Below, piece after piece: positions 1-8,302 of a DNA stretch of 64,000 nucleotides; the first letter of the stretch is position 1; every line of letters begins with the position of its first letter. The notes below the pieces were generated by a model. The model was not told the DNA's origin and searched no databases. It saw nothing but the letters and a program-made list of their open reading frames with translations. Source of the stretch: Acuticoccus sp. I52.16.1 (GTDB lineage Bacteria; Pseudomonadota; Alphaproteobacteria; Rhizobiales; Amorphaceae). The stretch lies in assembly GCF_022865125.1 (NCBI RefSeq), contig NZ_CP094828.1:2411219-2475218 (forward strand), given 5' to 3'. The translations under genes were made by a program, and so were the position numbers.

Positions 1-508
1 TCTGCAGCGCTTCGGTCAGAGCCAGAACATAGGCCTTGCCGGCCACGTAGACCGCGTGAAACTGGTCTGGTGCCATCACCACCGCCGACGAGATGTTGGT
101 GATGCCGCCCCGACCGCGTGCCGCGAAGGCCGCGGCCGCCGCCAGAGTCAGCTCCTGCAGTGCGACGACGTTGACCGCCATCAGCGGCGCGTAACGCTTG
201 GCTTCGCCGCCGAGTGCCGGCCCGGCGACCCAGAGGCCGGCACAATTCACGACGCGGTCGATCCGCGGGTCCGAGTCGATCCGCTCCGCGACCCGCGCGA
301 CGTCACCGGCATCGGCGAGATCCGCGCGGCAGACCTCGACGGCGACGCCGTGTTCGTCCCGCAGTCGCGCCGCCACAGCGTCGAGCCGGTCCGCGTCGCG
401 CGCGACGATGATGAGGTCGTTCCCGCGACGCGCGAGTTCCTGCGCGAAGGCCTTGCCGATGCCGGACGAGGCGCCCGTCACGAGCGCGGTGCCATAGTTC
501 GTGTTCAT
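1..508 (-). CDS. SDR-family oxidoreductase, C-terminus beyond window
   Basis: The reverse reading from the ATG at 506-508 stays open to the left edge (169 codons seen). It starts MNTNYGTALVTGASSGIGKA, so the Rossmann TGxxxGxG motif lies at about residues 11-18. An NCAG-type motif follows near residue 90, then a NISS active-site strand and YVAGK (the catalytic YxxxK) near residue 155. This is a classical short-chain dehydrogenase/reductase that uses NAD(P)H to reduce a carbonyl or oxidise an alcohol; the substrate is unknown. It diverges from the forward operon that begins at 650. The last part of the protein is outside the window. Other SDR subfamilies cannot be excluded. Confidence 0.85.
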   Translation of the reverse strand, partial: MNTNYGTALVTGASSGIGKAFAQELARRGNDLIIVARDADRLDAVAARLRDEHGVAVEVCRADLADAGDVARVAERIDSDPRIDRVVNCAGLWVAGPALGGEAKRYAPLMAVNVVALQELTLAAAAAFAARGRGGITNISSAVVMAPDQFHAVYVAGKAYVLALTEALQ

Positions 509-649
509 GCTGACTCCTTGAAGCCCGGATCATCCGGGAAAACCATGGCCGGAGCGTACATCCCGTATCGGGCGCCGATTACTATATCTATGGATGGATA
601 ATCACGTTCGGGATCTTCGGTTACCTCTGGAGCTGAAGGAGATCCCATC
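509..649. promoter_or_regulatory. divergent intergenic region between SDR and CMD genes
   Basis: This 141-bp gap separates two divergent genes and must hold both promoters. It contains an AT-rich patch near 580-602 (ctatatctatgg) in otherwise GC-rich DNA that could be a -10 region. A GAAGGAG ribosome-binding site sits at 635-641, ahead of the ATG at 650. No operator is recognisable. Confidence 0.35.
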
Positions 650-1000
650 ATGATGCTGAATTGGAATACTTACCGCGACGAACTCAAGGCCGGCGTCGGC
701 GCGTTCGGGCGGCTGAGCCCCGAAACGGTGCGCAGCTATGTCGGGCTGTCCTCTGCCGGTGCGAAGAAGGACGTCCTCGGCGCCAAGACGCGCGAGCTGA
801 TCGCTCTGGCGGTCGCCGTCGCCCAGCGCTGTGACGGCTGCATTACGATCCACACCGAGCAGGCGCTGAAACACGGCGCGAGCGAAGACGAGATCGCCGA
901 GGCGCTCGGGGTCGCGGTCGCGCTCGGTGCCGGCGCCTCGCTCGTCTACTCGACGCGGGTGATGGACGCCGTCGCCGCCTATAACACGATCGAGGCATGA
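650..1000 (+). CDS. carboxymuconolactone decarboxylase / AhpD-like protein
   Basis: This 116-residue protein carries the AhpD-like signature: C61-D-G-C64 followed by H68 (RCDGCITIH) on the conserved helix, with the preceding ELIALAVAVA helix. The CMD/AhpD family includes peroxidatic disulfide reductases and decarboxylases. The CxxC...H motif favours a thiol-dependent redox activity. A GAAGGAG ribosome-binding site lies 8 nt upstream of the first of two tandem ATGs (650 and 653). Its stop overlaps the next start as ATGA, so the two genes are translationally coupled. It heads a forward operon that runs to about 3833. The physiological substrate is unknown. Confidence 0.85.
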   Translation: MMLNWNTYRDELKAGVGAFGRLSPETVRSYVGLSSAGAKKDVLGAKTRELIALAVAVAQRCDGCITIHTEQALKHGASEDEIAEALGVAVALGAGASLVYSTRVMDAVAAYNTIEA

Positions 1001-1728
1001 GCGCCCGGCCGATCCGCGTCGGCCACATCGACCTTTCCTTCCACGACGCCTCGGCCCGCGAGGTCGAGGCCATCCTGGTGGGGGATGGTCACACGGTCGA
1101 ACGCTCGAGCGCGCCGCACGAGGAGATGTTCGCCCGGCTCGGGCGCGGCGAGGTGGATGTCCTCGTCTCGGCCTGGCTGCCCGCCAGTCATGGCGCCTAC
1201 CTCGCCCCGTTCGAGGCCGATGTGCGCAAGCTCGGCATCCTCTACGAGCCCTACTGCTTCTGGGGCGTCCCACACTACGTGCCGGACGCGATCACGAGCG
1301 TGGCCGATCTCCTCGGCCCGATGGCGCTCCGGCGCATGGAGCGGCTCATCCAGGGGATCAACCCCGGTGCCGGCATCAGCCGGTTCTCCAAGGCGATCGT
1401 AGCCGCTTACGAGCTGGACGCCGTGGGCTACCACTTCGAAACTGGCACGGAGGCGGACTGCTTCGGCCGCTACGAGCGGGCGGTCGCCGAACGTCGCTGG
1501 GTGGTGGTCCCGCTGTGGCATCCCCAGTGGCTGAACCACCGCTACCGGATCCGCGAGCTGGAGGAGCCGCGCGGCCTCCTCGGCGGGCGCGATGAAGCCA
1601 CGCTCGTCGTGCGCAGGGATGCCGAAGCGCTGATCGGCGAGCCGGCCCTTGCCCGCCTCTCCGGCTTGACCCTCGGCAACGCCAGGGTCAGCGCGCTCGA
1701 CGACGCGCTTCGTCGGACGCCGCCATGA
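997..1728 (+). CDS. OpuAC-type glycine betaine/choline-binding domain protein
   Basis: This 243-residue protein resembles the substrate-binding component of betaine ABC transporters (OpuAC). It has repeated VLVSAWLPASHGAYLAP, YCFWGVPHYVP and PLWHPQWLNHRY blocks, whose Trp/Tyr residues typically cage quaternary amines. No signal peptide is visible and no transporter ATPase or permease gene is nearby. It may therefore be a cytosolic binding protein or sensor rather than a transport subunit. The start overlaps the preceding stop (ATGA). The ligand is inferred from the family only. Confidence 0.75.
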   Translation: MSARPIRVGHIDLSFHDASAREVEAILVGDGHTVERSSAPHEEMFARLGRGEVDVLVSAWLPASHGAYLAPFEADVRKLGILYEPYCFWGVPHYVPDAITSVADLLGPMALRRMERLIQGINPGAGISRFSKAIVAAYELDAVGYHFETGTEADCFGRYERAVAERRWVVVPLWHPQWLNHRYRIRELEEPRGLLGGRDEATLVVRRDAEALIGEPALARLSGLTLGNARVSALDDALRRTPP

Positions 1729-1847
1729 CGCGGCGCCGCACACACAGGCGCCTCGCCGCCCTGCAATCCCCCGAACTCTCCCTTCGACCGCTGACGCTCG
1801 GCGATGTCCCGTCCCGGACAGACATCGCAGCGTCGCTGGAGGCTCAA

Positions 1848-2387
1848 ATGAAAAAACTCGCCCTTCTTGTTCTCGCGCTGCTGCCCGGGCCGGCGATGGC
1901 CGCGACGGTCGACGACGCCGAAGCCGTGCGCATGGTCGGACCGCAGGAGGAGATCGTGTCGCCCGCCGTCCCTGCCGATGAGCGCGCCGCGATGACCGCT
2001 GCCGCCGACGCTTTCTACGGCTTCTGGACCAACGGCAGCCCGGCTCTCCTCGAGGCCGCCATCGCACCGACGTTCACCGACCGGACGCTCCCGCCCGGCC
2101 GCCCGCAGGGGCCGCAGGGACCGGCGGCCGCCTCCGCGGCCTTCCTTGCCGCCGTGCCGGACCTCACCGTCACGGTCGTGCAGCGGCTCGTCGTCGGCGA
2201 CCGTGTCGTGTCGCACCTGAGGTTCACGGGGCATTTCACCGGTACGTTCGCGGGCCGGCAGGGCGAGGGTCAACCGGTCGACTTCATCGCGACCGACATC
2301 CTGCGCATCGAGGACGGCCGGATCACCGACAACTGGCACCTCGAGGACAACCTCACCTTCCTGCGCCAGATCGGCGCCATCGACTGA
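1848..2387 (+). CDS. exported SnoaL-like (ester cyclase-type) protein
   Basis: The start chosen is the ATG at 1848, because it follows a ctggagg ribosome-binding site and opens a clear signal peptide (MKKLALLVLALLPGPAMA). An in-frame ATG at 1725 would bury this signal behind 41 residues. The mature part has a SnoaL/NTF2-like fold signature: AAADAFYGFWTNG near the N-terminus, VSHLRFTGHFTGTF, and the C-terminal DILRIEDGRITDNWHLED. SnoaL-like proteins include polyketide cyclases and many of unknown role. It lies between the OpuAC-like and MRJP-like genes and probably acts in the periplasm. Confidence 0.75.
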   Translation: MKKLALLVLALLPGPAMAATVDDAEAVRMVGPQEEIVSPAVPADERAAMTAAADAFYGFWTNGSPALLEAAIAPTFTDRTLPPGRPQGPQGPAAASAAFLAAVPDLTVTVVQRLVVGDRVVSHLRFTGHFTGTFAGRQGEGQPVDFIATDILRIEDGRITDNWHLEDNLTFLRQIGAID

Positions 2388-2400
2388 CCGGGAGCGCGCC

Positions 2401-3522
2401 ATGACACGCATTGCCCTCTTCGCGCTCGGGCTGAGCGCGCTCGTCCCCCTTCCGGCCATCGCGGAACCCGTCGAGGTCGTCGCCGAGATCCGTGGCGCCA
2501 TGCCGACCGGGATCACCGTCACGCCAGGCGGCCGCGTCTTCCTCAACTTCCCTCAGTGGGGAGACGGGAGCCCGTTCGCGGTCGCCGAACTGATCGGTGG
2601 GCGCCTCGTCCCGTTCCCGGACACGCCGTTCAATCGCTCCGGTGGCGACGATCCGGTGACGCACCTTCTCAGCGTCCAGAGCGTCGTCGCCGACGGGGCC
2701 GACCGGCTGTGGATCCTCGACACCGGGGCGCCGGGCTTCGCACCACCCGTCCCCGGAGGCGCCAAGCTCGTCGCCGTCGACCTCGGCACCGGCGATGTGG
2801 TTCGCACCATCACGTTCAGGCCGGACGTCGTGCTGCCGAGCACCTACTTGAACGACGTGCGGCTCGATTTCACGGTCGGCGAGGCCGGCGTCGCCTACAT
2901 CACCGACTCCTCGCTCTCCGGCCCCGGCGCGATCATCGTCGTGGACCTTGCCACGGGCGAGGCCAGGCGCCGCCTCTCGGGGCACGCTTCGACCATGCCC
3001 GACCCGGACTTCGTCCCGGTCATCGACGGCGAGCCGCTGATGGTCCGCCCCCCGGAGGGACCGGCGAGCCCGTGGCGCGTCGCGAGCGACGGCATCGCCA
3101 TCTCCCCCGACGGCGAGACGCTGTACTACTGCGCCCTGTCGAGCCGCCGCCTCCACGCGGTGCCCACCGCGCTCCTGCGCGACCCCGACGCTTCGGACGC
3201 GCAGATCGCCGCCGCCGTCCGCGATCTGGGCGAGAAGGGCGCGTCCGACGGTCTGGCCGAGGACGATCTCGGCCGCATCTACGCCGGCGACTACGAGAAC
3301 GACGCGCTCCGCCGCTGGGACGGCCGGCGGTGGACGACGATCGCGCAGGATCCGCTGCTAGACTGGCCGGACACGCTCTCGGTCGGCCCCGACGGCTACC
3401 TCTACGTCACCGCCAACCAGCTTGAACGTCAGGCCCCGTTCCACGGTGGCATCGACAGGCGCGAACAACCCTATCGCGTGCTGCGGGTGCCGATCGGCGC
3501 CGGCCCGGTTCATCTCGACTGA
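2401..3522 (+). CDS. MRJP/yellow-family secreted beta-propeller protein (copy 1)
   Basis: This 373-residue protein has an N-terminal signal peptide (MTRIALFALGLSALVPLPAIAEP). Its fold-defining blocks match the major royal jelly protein/yellow family, a six-bladed propeller related to SMP-30: PTGITVTPGGRVFLNFP, DRLWILDTGAPG, GGAKLVAVDL, LNDVRLDF and AYITDSS. The bacterial members are poorly characterised; lactonase-like or ligand-binding roles are suggested by the SMP-30 relationship. It is 13 nt downstream of the SnoaL-like gene, in the same operon. A second family member is encoded on the opposite strand at 6082-7188. Confidence 0.8.
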   Translation: MTRIALFALGLSALVPLPAIAEPVEVVAEIRGAMPTGITVTPGGRVFLNFPQWGDGSPFAVAELIGGRLVPFPDTPFNRSGGDDPVTHLLSVQSVVADGADRLWILDTGAPGFAPPVPGGAKLVAVDLGTGDVVRTITFRPDVVLPSTYLNDVRLDFTVGEAGVAYITDSSLSGPGAIIVVDLATGEARRRLSGHASTMPDPDFVPVIDGEPLMVRPPEGPASPWRVASDGIAISPDGETLYYCALSSRRLHAVPTALLRDPDASDAQIAAAVRDLGEKGASDGLAEDDLGRIYAGDYENDALRRWDGRRWTTIAQDPLLDWPDTLSVGPDGYLYVTANQLERQAPFHGGIDRREQPYRVLRVPIGAGPVHLD

Positions 3523-3533
3523 AAGGACAACCC

Positions 3534-3833
3534 ATGCCCGATGATGAAATCTGCCTCGTCGCCCGCCTGAAGGCCAAGCCCGGCAAGGAGGCGGCACTCG
3601 CTGAGGCCGTGACCGCCATCGTCCCGCTTGTGCGGGCGGAGCCGGGATGCCTCGGCTACACCGCGCACGTCAGCCGGGAGGAGCCGGGCACCATCGTGAT
3701 GTACGAGGTGTGGGCCGACCAGGGCGCGCTCGACACCCACGCCAAGGCACCCGCGCTCTCGTCGCTCGCCGCGCGGTTCGACGAGCTCCTCGCCGAGCCG
3801 CTCGGCCTCACGCCCCTGCGCCGGATCGCCTGA
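3534..3833 (+). CDS. antibiotic biosynthesis monooxygenase (ABM)-domain protein, YgiN-like
   Basis: This 99-residue single-domain protein has the ABM dimeric alpha-beta barrel pattern: ICLVARLKAKPGKEAALAEA, EPGCLGYTAHVS, and IVMYEVWADQGALDTHAKAP. Family members act as cofactor-free quinol monooxygenases (YgiN) or similar. It is the last gene of the forward operon, 11 nt after the MRJP gene, and is followed by a strong terminator hairpin. Its proximity to a quinone-oxidoreductase-like gene on the other strand fits quinone chemistry, but that is inference. Confidence 0.8.
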   Translation: MPDDEICLVARLKAKPGKEAALAEAVTAIVPLVRAEPGCLGYTAHVSREEPGTIVMYEVWADQGALDTHAKAPALSSLAARFDELLAEPLGLTPLRRIA

Positions 3834-3850
3834 CGCGACGCTCACGCACG

Positions 3851-3884
3851 AAACAGCCGCTCGGATCGCTCCGGGCGGCTGTTT
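3851..3884 (+). terminator. intrinsic-type terminator hairpin after the ABM gene
   Basis: A perfect 10-bp inverted repeat (aaacagccgc at 3851-3860, gcggctgttt at 3875-3884) encloses a 14-nt loop, 18 nt after the stop at 3833. The stem carries A/T at its base, so it could work in both directions between the convergent operons that end at 3833 and 3942. Confidence 0.75.
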
Positions 3885-3941
3885 GCGTTCCAGTCTGCGT
3901 CCGCCGGACCATTGCATTCCGGTCCGCTCGGTTTGGTCCGG

Positions 3942-4793
3942 TTAGGGGCGGTCGTACTCGGCGGCACTGGTGAGGCTGGCGGCAGCAATGTCGAACGCGG
4001 TGCGGTGGCGGCCGACGACCCGCCCGCCTTCGACCAGCGCGGGCAGATCGTGGCCGACGAGGAGGAAACGGCTCGTCGCCAGCGCCTTCTTCACCGCCCG
4101 CTTCTCTTCCAGCGAGCGCATCGCGCGGTTGCCGGAAATGGTCGGCTCGTGCGCGACAACGTCGTTGAGCGGCGCGGCGATCTGGTCGTCGATGTGGTAG
4201 ACGATGTCGCCGGCGATGTTGGCGATCCCCTCGTCCGTCTCCACCAGCACCGAGATCGACCCCGGCGTGTGGCCGCCCGACAGGCGCACCGCCACACCGG
4301 GCGCGATCTCCTCCTCGAACGTCCCGTCGACGTCGAAAAAGCGCAGCGCGCCGGGGGTGTGCAGCCGGTCGACGAGATGATGCGTATCGTGCGCGGTGTA
4401 CATGCCCGGTCCCATGACGCCTGACACCATGAACTCGAGCTCGGCGCGCGCCATGGCGACCGTGGTGGTCATTGGGAAAAGGTCGTCCTGACCGACATGG
4501 TCGAGGTGGGCGTGAGTGTGAACGACCGTGCGCACCTCGTCCGGACGAACGCCGAAGCGGGCGAGCTGCGCCTCGACCGTCATGTCGGGTGTCTTTTCGA
4601 ACTCCATGCCCCAGCCGGCCCAGTCGACGACGTCGCTGGCGCCGGTGTCGACGAGGATCGGCTCGCCGGCGCCCAGGATGAGGTAGCCGACGAACGGGAT
4701 CGTCTCCCGAGTGCCGGGGCGGCGGAACAGGACGAGGCCGCTGGAGTCCATGGTCAGGCGGCCGAAGGTGAGAGCGTGGATGGTAGCGGACAT
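3942..4793 (-). CDS. N-acyl homoserine lactonase-type metallo-beta-lactamase-fold hydrolase
   Basis: This 283-residue MBL-fold protein has the HxHxDH zinc motif at residues 94-99 (HTHAHLDH). Later metal ligands appear in SGGHTPGS and IAGDIVYH, and there is a C-terminal LVGHD. The overall layout matches AHL lactonases (AiiA/AttM type), which open the lactone ring of quorum signals; related lactonases use other lactones. The start at 4793 is preceded by AAGGAG. It is the last gene of a reverse operon, 20 nt after the MFS gene. Quorum quenching is a family-based suggestion. The adjacent transporter could import or export the lactone. Confidence 0.75.
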   Translation of the reverse strand: MSATIHALTFGRLTMDSSGLVLFRRPGTRETIPFVGYLILGAGEPILVDTGASDVVDWAGWGMEFEKTPDMTVEAQLARFGVRPDEVRTVVHTHAHLDHVGQDDLFPMTTTVAMARAELEFMVSGVMGPGMYTAHDTHHLVDRLHTPGALRFFDVDGTFEEEIAPGVAVRLSGGHTPGSISVLVETDEGIANIAGDIVYHIDDQIAAPLNDVVAHEPTISGNRAMRSLEEKRAVKKALATSRFLLVGHDLPALVEGGRVVGRHRTAFDIAAASLTSAAEYDRP

Positions 4794-4813
4794 GAAGGCT
4801 CCTTGCGCCGCGC

Positions 4814-5977
4814 TCAGGCGGGCCGCTGTCGCCACGCACCTGCGACCGAGGCGGCGGCCAGGGCGGCCATGAGGCCGGCGCCGATGAAGACGGAAATGGA
4901 CAGCCCGGTCAGCGTGGCGAACCACCCGAGCGCGAGGGCGAGCGCGCCGGAGACCAGATAGGCGAACAGGAGGGCGAACGAGATGCGCCCGGCACGGTTC
5001 GTGGCGGTGGAACCGGCGTCGATGATCTGAAACCCGGCCGCCACCAGAAGTGCGTAGCCGACGCCCGAAACAAACGTCGCGGCGACGAAAAACACCAGCT
5101 CGCGTGTGAGGATCGACGCCGTGAGAAGTGCCATCGCCGTCGCGGTCGAGAGGGCTCCGCCGAATATGCCGCGCCGCGGATCGCGGACCCGGAGCCATAG
5201 GCCGACGAGGCCGAAGGCGAGCGGAAACAGCGCGAGCGCCAATCCGTTGACCGTCGAGCTCGTCGAACCCACCAGCGATCCGGCGATCTGCGCCCCCAGG
5301 GCCGCCACCATCACGCCGTGAGCATAGGCGGTGACGAGGGCGATGGTGGCGACGCCAAGACCGGCGCCGCCGATGCCGGAAAGGTCCGGCAGGTGAGGTC
5401 GCCAGCGACCGGGCCGCGCCCTCGTCGTCTCGAGCCGCAGCGTCAGGGCGAACAGGAGGGCGATGACCGTCAAGAGCACGACGAACGGGAGATGCAGCGG
5501 GAACGGTGCGTACTCGACCATGACGCCATCGATAGCCAGAGCCGCAATGAGGCCGGCGGCCTGGGCCGCGACGGTGATCGCCGCGCCAGTGCGCCGGTCG
5601 GGCGCGCTCTCGGCGACGGCCGCGGCGGAGGGGCCTGCCGAAAGGCCGACGCCTACGCCCATGAGGACACGCCCCGCGATCAACGTGTCGAGGCCGGTCG
5701 CAACGGCAAACAGAGCGACCCCGGCCCCCGAAGCGGCAAGGCCCCAGAGCATGGCCTTGCGCCGGCCGACATGGTCCGCGAGGTCGCCCGCGAAGAGCAT
5801 GACGAGGACGACCACAGCCGGGTAGACGGCGAAGACGAGCGTCGTATGGGTCGTCGAGAGGCCCCATTCGCGGATGTAGAGGGGATAGGTCATCGCTGGC
5901 GCCGCGCTCGTCCAGAGCGTGTGCGCGACGACGCCCGACGCGACCCACAGGCGCATGGGAAGCGGGGAGCTGCGCAT
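4814..5977 (-). CDS. major facilitator superfamily transporter
   Basis: This 387-residue polytopic membrane protein has about 12 hydrophobic segments. The loop 2-3 motif GDLADHVGRRKAM (MFS motif A, GxxxDxxGRR) is intact. The start at 5977 follows an AAGGAG site. It lies between the second MRJP gene and the lactonase gene in the same orientation. The substrate is unknown. The length and lack of a central domain fit the drug-efflux or sugar-type 12-TM families. Confidence 0.85.
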   Translation of the reverse strand: MRSSPLPMRLWVASGVVAHTLWTSAAPAMTYPLYIREWGLSTTHTTLVFAVYPAVVVLVMLFAGDLADHVGRRKAMLWGLAASGAGVALFAVATGLDTLIAGRVLMGVGVGLSAGPSAAAVAESAPDRRTGAAITVAAQAAGLIAALAIDGVMVEYAPFPLHLPFVVLLTVIALLFALTLRLETTRARPGRWRPHLPDLSGIGGAGLGVATIALVTAYAHGVMVAALGAQIAGSLVGSTSSTVNGLALALFPLAFGLVGLWLRVRDPRRGIFGGALSTATAMALLTASILTRELVFFVAATFVSGVGYALLVAAGFQIIDAGSTATNRAGRISFALLFAYLVSGALALALGWFATLTGLSISVFIGAGLMAALAAASVAGAWRQRPA

Positions 5978-6081
5978 GGCGTACTCCTTCGGCGACGCGT
6001 TTGCGCGGCCGATGTTCGGGAGCCACGCAGAGGCGTGGCCGGAATGGGAGTGAGACGCGCCGGCCGCCGGGCCGGCGGGGG

Positions 6082-7188
6082 TCAGTCGTGGTCGTTGGGG
6101 GCGGGACCGGTGCCGATCGGAAGGCGGAACACCTCGGTCGGGAAGCGCACCGCGGACGTACCACCCTGGAAAATCGCCGCACGGTCGAGCTGCGCCGCGG
6201 GCATCCACAGGTACCCGGCCGAGTCGATCCACATGGCATCGACCCACAGAAGGCGCGGATCCTCGATCAGCGTCGAAACGGTCCCGTCCGGAGCCACGCG
6301 CATGATGCGCCGGGACTGCACGTCGCTGGCGTAGATGGCGCCGTCCGCGGCGATGGCGGTGCCGCCGGTGGGCGGCAAGTCCGCGACGGTCTCAACGTGG
6401 TCGGCGAGGCTCGCAGCCGCATCCGGGTCGTCGAGCAGTGCCGTCGGCACGCGCCGGAGCGGTCCCGTGACCGGCTGGAAGTAAAGCCACGCGCCGTCCG
6501 GCGAGACCTCGATCTGGTCGGCGTGAACATAGACCGGTGCACCGTCCGCGCCGTGTACGATACGCCCTTCGGCGGAGATCGGCCGATCCGCCGTTACGGA
6601 AGGATCGCCGTCCAGCACCCGACGCCCCGCCCCGGAAGCGATGTCGAGGACGATGAGGCCCGGATTGCCGGCGTCCGTAAGATACGCCGTGCCGCCGTTG
6701 AAGCGGATGTCGTCCACGAAGCCGTTGGGGCCGATGACACCATCGAGCGGGATGGTGCGGCGCACCCGGTTGTCCGCGAGATCGACCACGACCAGTTTCG
6801 CGCCGCCCGGTAAGACTGGTTCGCCGATCGCGGGCGATCCTGTGTCGACCAGCCACAGGTCTCCGTCCGGGCCGATGCGCATGGAATTGACGCGCACCAG
6901 CATCGTCCGCGGGTCGGCCCCCACGTGCCAGTCGTTGATGGTGGCGTCAGGGTAGGGAGCGGGGCCGTCGTCCCGCCACTCCACCACACGCGGTCCGGGG
7001 CTGCCGTCGATCCGCGCAATCAGCACGAACAGGCGCCCTCCCGGCGTGGTGGCGATGCCGGTGGATGCCACATCCGGCAGGGTCAGTGCGACCTCGAGCC
7101 CGCGCGTCGTCGCTCCGTCCGCCATCGCCCCACTGGGGGCTGCGCCGACGGCAGCCGCCAGCGTGGCCGCGGCTACGGCGCGCCTCAC
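6082..7188 (-). CDS. MRJP/yellow-family secreted beta-propeller protein (copy 2)
   Basis: This 368-residue protein begins at GTG 7186-7188, overlapping the upstream stop as GTGA, and opens with an export signal (VRRAVAAATLAAAVGAAPSGAMA). It has the same block order as the copy at 2401-3522: TGIATTPGGRLFVL, DLWLVDTGSPAIG, GGAKLVVVDLADN, VDDIRFNGGTAYLTDAG and SPDGAWLYFQPVTGPLRRVP. It is therefore a diverged paralogue. Its coupling to a quinone-oxidoreductase-like gene suggests both serve one pathway. Function is unknown beyond the SMP-30-like propeller. Confidence 0.8.
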   Translation of the reverse strand: MRRAVAAATLAAAVGAAPSGAMADGATTRGLEVALTLPDVASTGIATTPGGRLFVLIARIDGSPGPRVVEWRDDGPAPYPDATINDWHVGADPRTMLVRVNSMRIGPDGDLWLVDTGSPAIGEPVLPGGAKLVVVDLADNRVRRTIPLDGVIGPNGFVDDIRFNGGTAYLTDAGNPGLIVLDIASGAGRRVLDGDPSVTADRPISAEGRIVHGADGAPVYVHADQIEVSPDGAWLYFQPVTGPLRRVPTALLDDPDAAASLADHVETVADLPPTGGTAIAADGAIYASDVQSRRIMRVAPDGTVSTLIEDPRLLWVDAMWIDSAGYLWMPAAQLDRAAIFQGGTSAVRFPTEVFRLPIGTGPAPNDHD

Positions 7189-8201
7189 TCCCAGCCCTCC
7201 AGGACGATCTTGCCCTTCGCACGGTGGCTCTCCAGCAGAGCGTGGGCGCGCTTCAGGTTGGCCGCGTTGATCGCGCCGTAGCTCTCGCCGAGCGTCGTCT
7301 TCAGTGTGCCGTCGTCGATCAGGCGCGAGACCTCGTTCAGGAGGTCGCCCTGCTTCTCGATGTCGGCGGTGCCGAACATCGAGCGGGTGAACATGAACTC
7401 CCAGTGCGTCGACACGCTCTTCTGCTTGAAGGGCGAGATGTCGAGCGTCTCGGGATCGTCGATCAACGCGAACCGGCCCTGCGGTGCGATCAGCTTCGCG
7501 ATCTCGGGGAGGTGCTCGTCGGTGTGGGTCGTGGAGAACACGAAAGCGGGCGCGCCGATGCCGAGCGCCTCGATCTGCGCGGCCAGCGGCTGCGTGTGGT
7601 CGATGACGTGCGTGGCCCCGAGGTCCTTCGACCATGCCGTCGTCTCGCCGCGCGAGGCAGTGGTGATGACGGTGAGGTCGGTCAGCTTGGCGGCGAGCTG
7701 CGTCGCCATCGAGCCGACGCCGCCCGCACCGCCGACGATCAGGATCGCGTTCGCCGCGCCGGGCACCGGACGACGCACGTCGAGCCGGTCGAACAGTGCC
7801 TCCCAGGCCGTGATCGTCGTGAGCGGCAGGGCGGCCGCCTCGGGAGCCGAAAGGCTCGCCGGCTTCGCGCCGACGATGCGCTCGTCGACGAGGTGGTACT
7901 CGGCGTTGGTGCCCTGACGGCCGATGGCGCCGGCGTAGAAGACCGCGTCACCGGGTGCGAACAAGGTCGCCTCGGGTCCCACGGCCTCGACCACGCCGAC
8001 CGCGTCCCAGCCGAGCACCTTCCACTCGCCGGCGGCGGGCGTGGCGCGGACGCGAACCTTCGTGTCCACAGGGTTCACCGACACAGCCTGCACGGCGACG
8101 AGGAGGTCGCGGCCCTCCGGCGTCGGCTGGGGCAGCGTGATGTCCTGGAGGGAGCGGTCGTCCTCGATCGGCAGGGAGGTCTGATAGCCGACAGCGCGCA
8201 T
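7185..8201 (-). CDS. zinc-independent ADH-family (quinone oxidoreductase-like) NADPH enzyme
   Basis: This 338-residue MDR-superfamily enzyme has VQAVSVNPVDTKVR near the N-terminus, KVLGWDAVGVVEAVG, and the nucleotide-binding VGGAGGVGSMATQLAAK. The catalytic zinc cysteine of true ADHs is absent, as in quinone oxidoreductases/enoyl reductases. The ATG at 8201 is preferred because GGAG sits 6 nt upstream; an in-frame ATG at 8213 has no obvious site. It diverges from an HxlR regulator, an arrangement seen for quinone- or aldehyde-responsive detoxification genes. It is the first gene of the reverse operon. Confidence 0.85.
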   Translation of the reverse strand: MRAVGYQTSLPIEDDRSLQDITLPQPTPEGRDLLVAVQAVSVNPVDTKVRVRATPAAGEWKVLGWDAVGVVEAVGPEATLFAPGDAVFYAGAIGRQGTNAEYHLVDERIVGAKPASLSAPEAAALPLTTITAWEALFDRLDVRRPVPGAANAILIVGGAGGVGSMATQLAAKLTDLTVITTASRGETTAWSKDLGATHVIDHTQPLAAQIEALGIGAPAFVFSTTHTDEHLPEIAKLIAPQGRFALIDDPETLDISPFKQKSVSTHWEFMFTRSMFGTADIEKQGDLLNEVSRLIDDGTLKTTLGESYGAINAANLKRAHALLESHRAKGKIVLEGWE

Positions 8202-8302
8202 GATGGTCTCCATTGCGGTTTGCTGCCAGCCGAAATGAAGACTACTTATCGAGTCAGCAAGAACGCACATTTCACGCTCATAGTGTCGAAAAGGATACTG
8301 TT
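8202..8302. promoter_or_regulatory. divergent HxlR-type control region
   Basis: These 101 bp separate the reverse reductase operon from the forward HxlR gene. HxlR proteins commonly bind such divergent regions. An AT-rich tract (gaagactacttatcgagtc) near 8236-8254 is a plausible promoter/operator core, but no clear palindrome can be asserted. Confidence 0.4.

Noticed and set aside
3942-6239. A 765-codon open reverse frame that could look like one long protein
   Set aside because: Only the last 283 codons (start 4793) match a protein family; the rest is the shadow frame of the MFS gene in GC-rich DNA.
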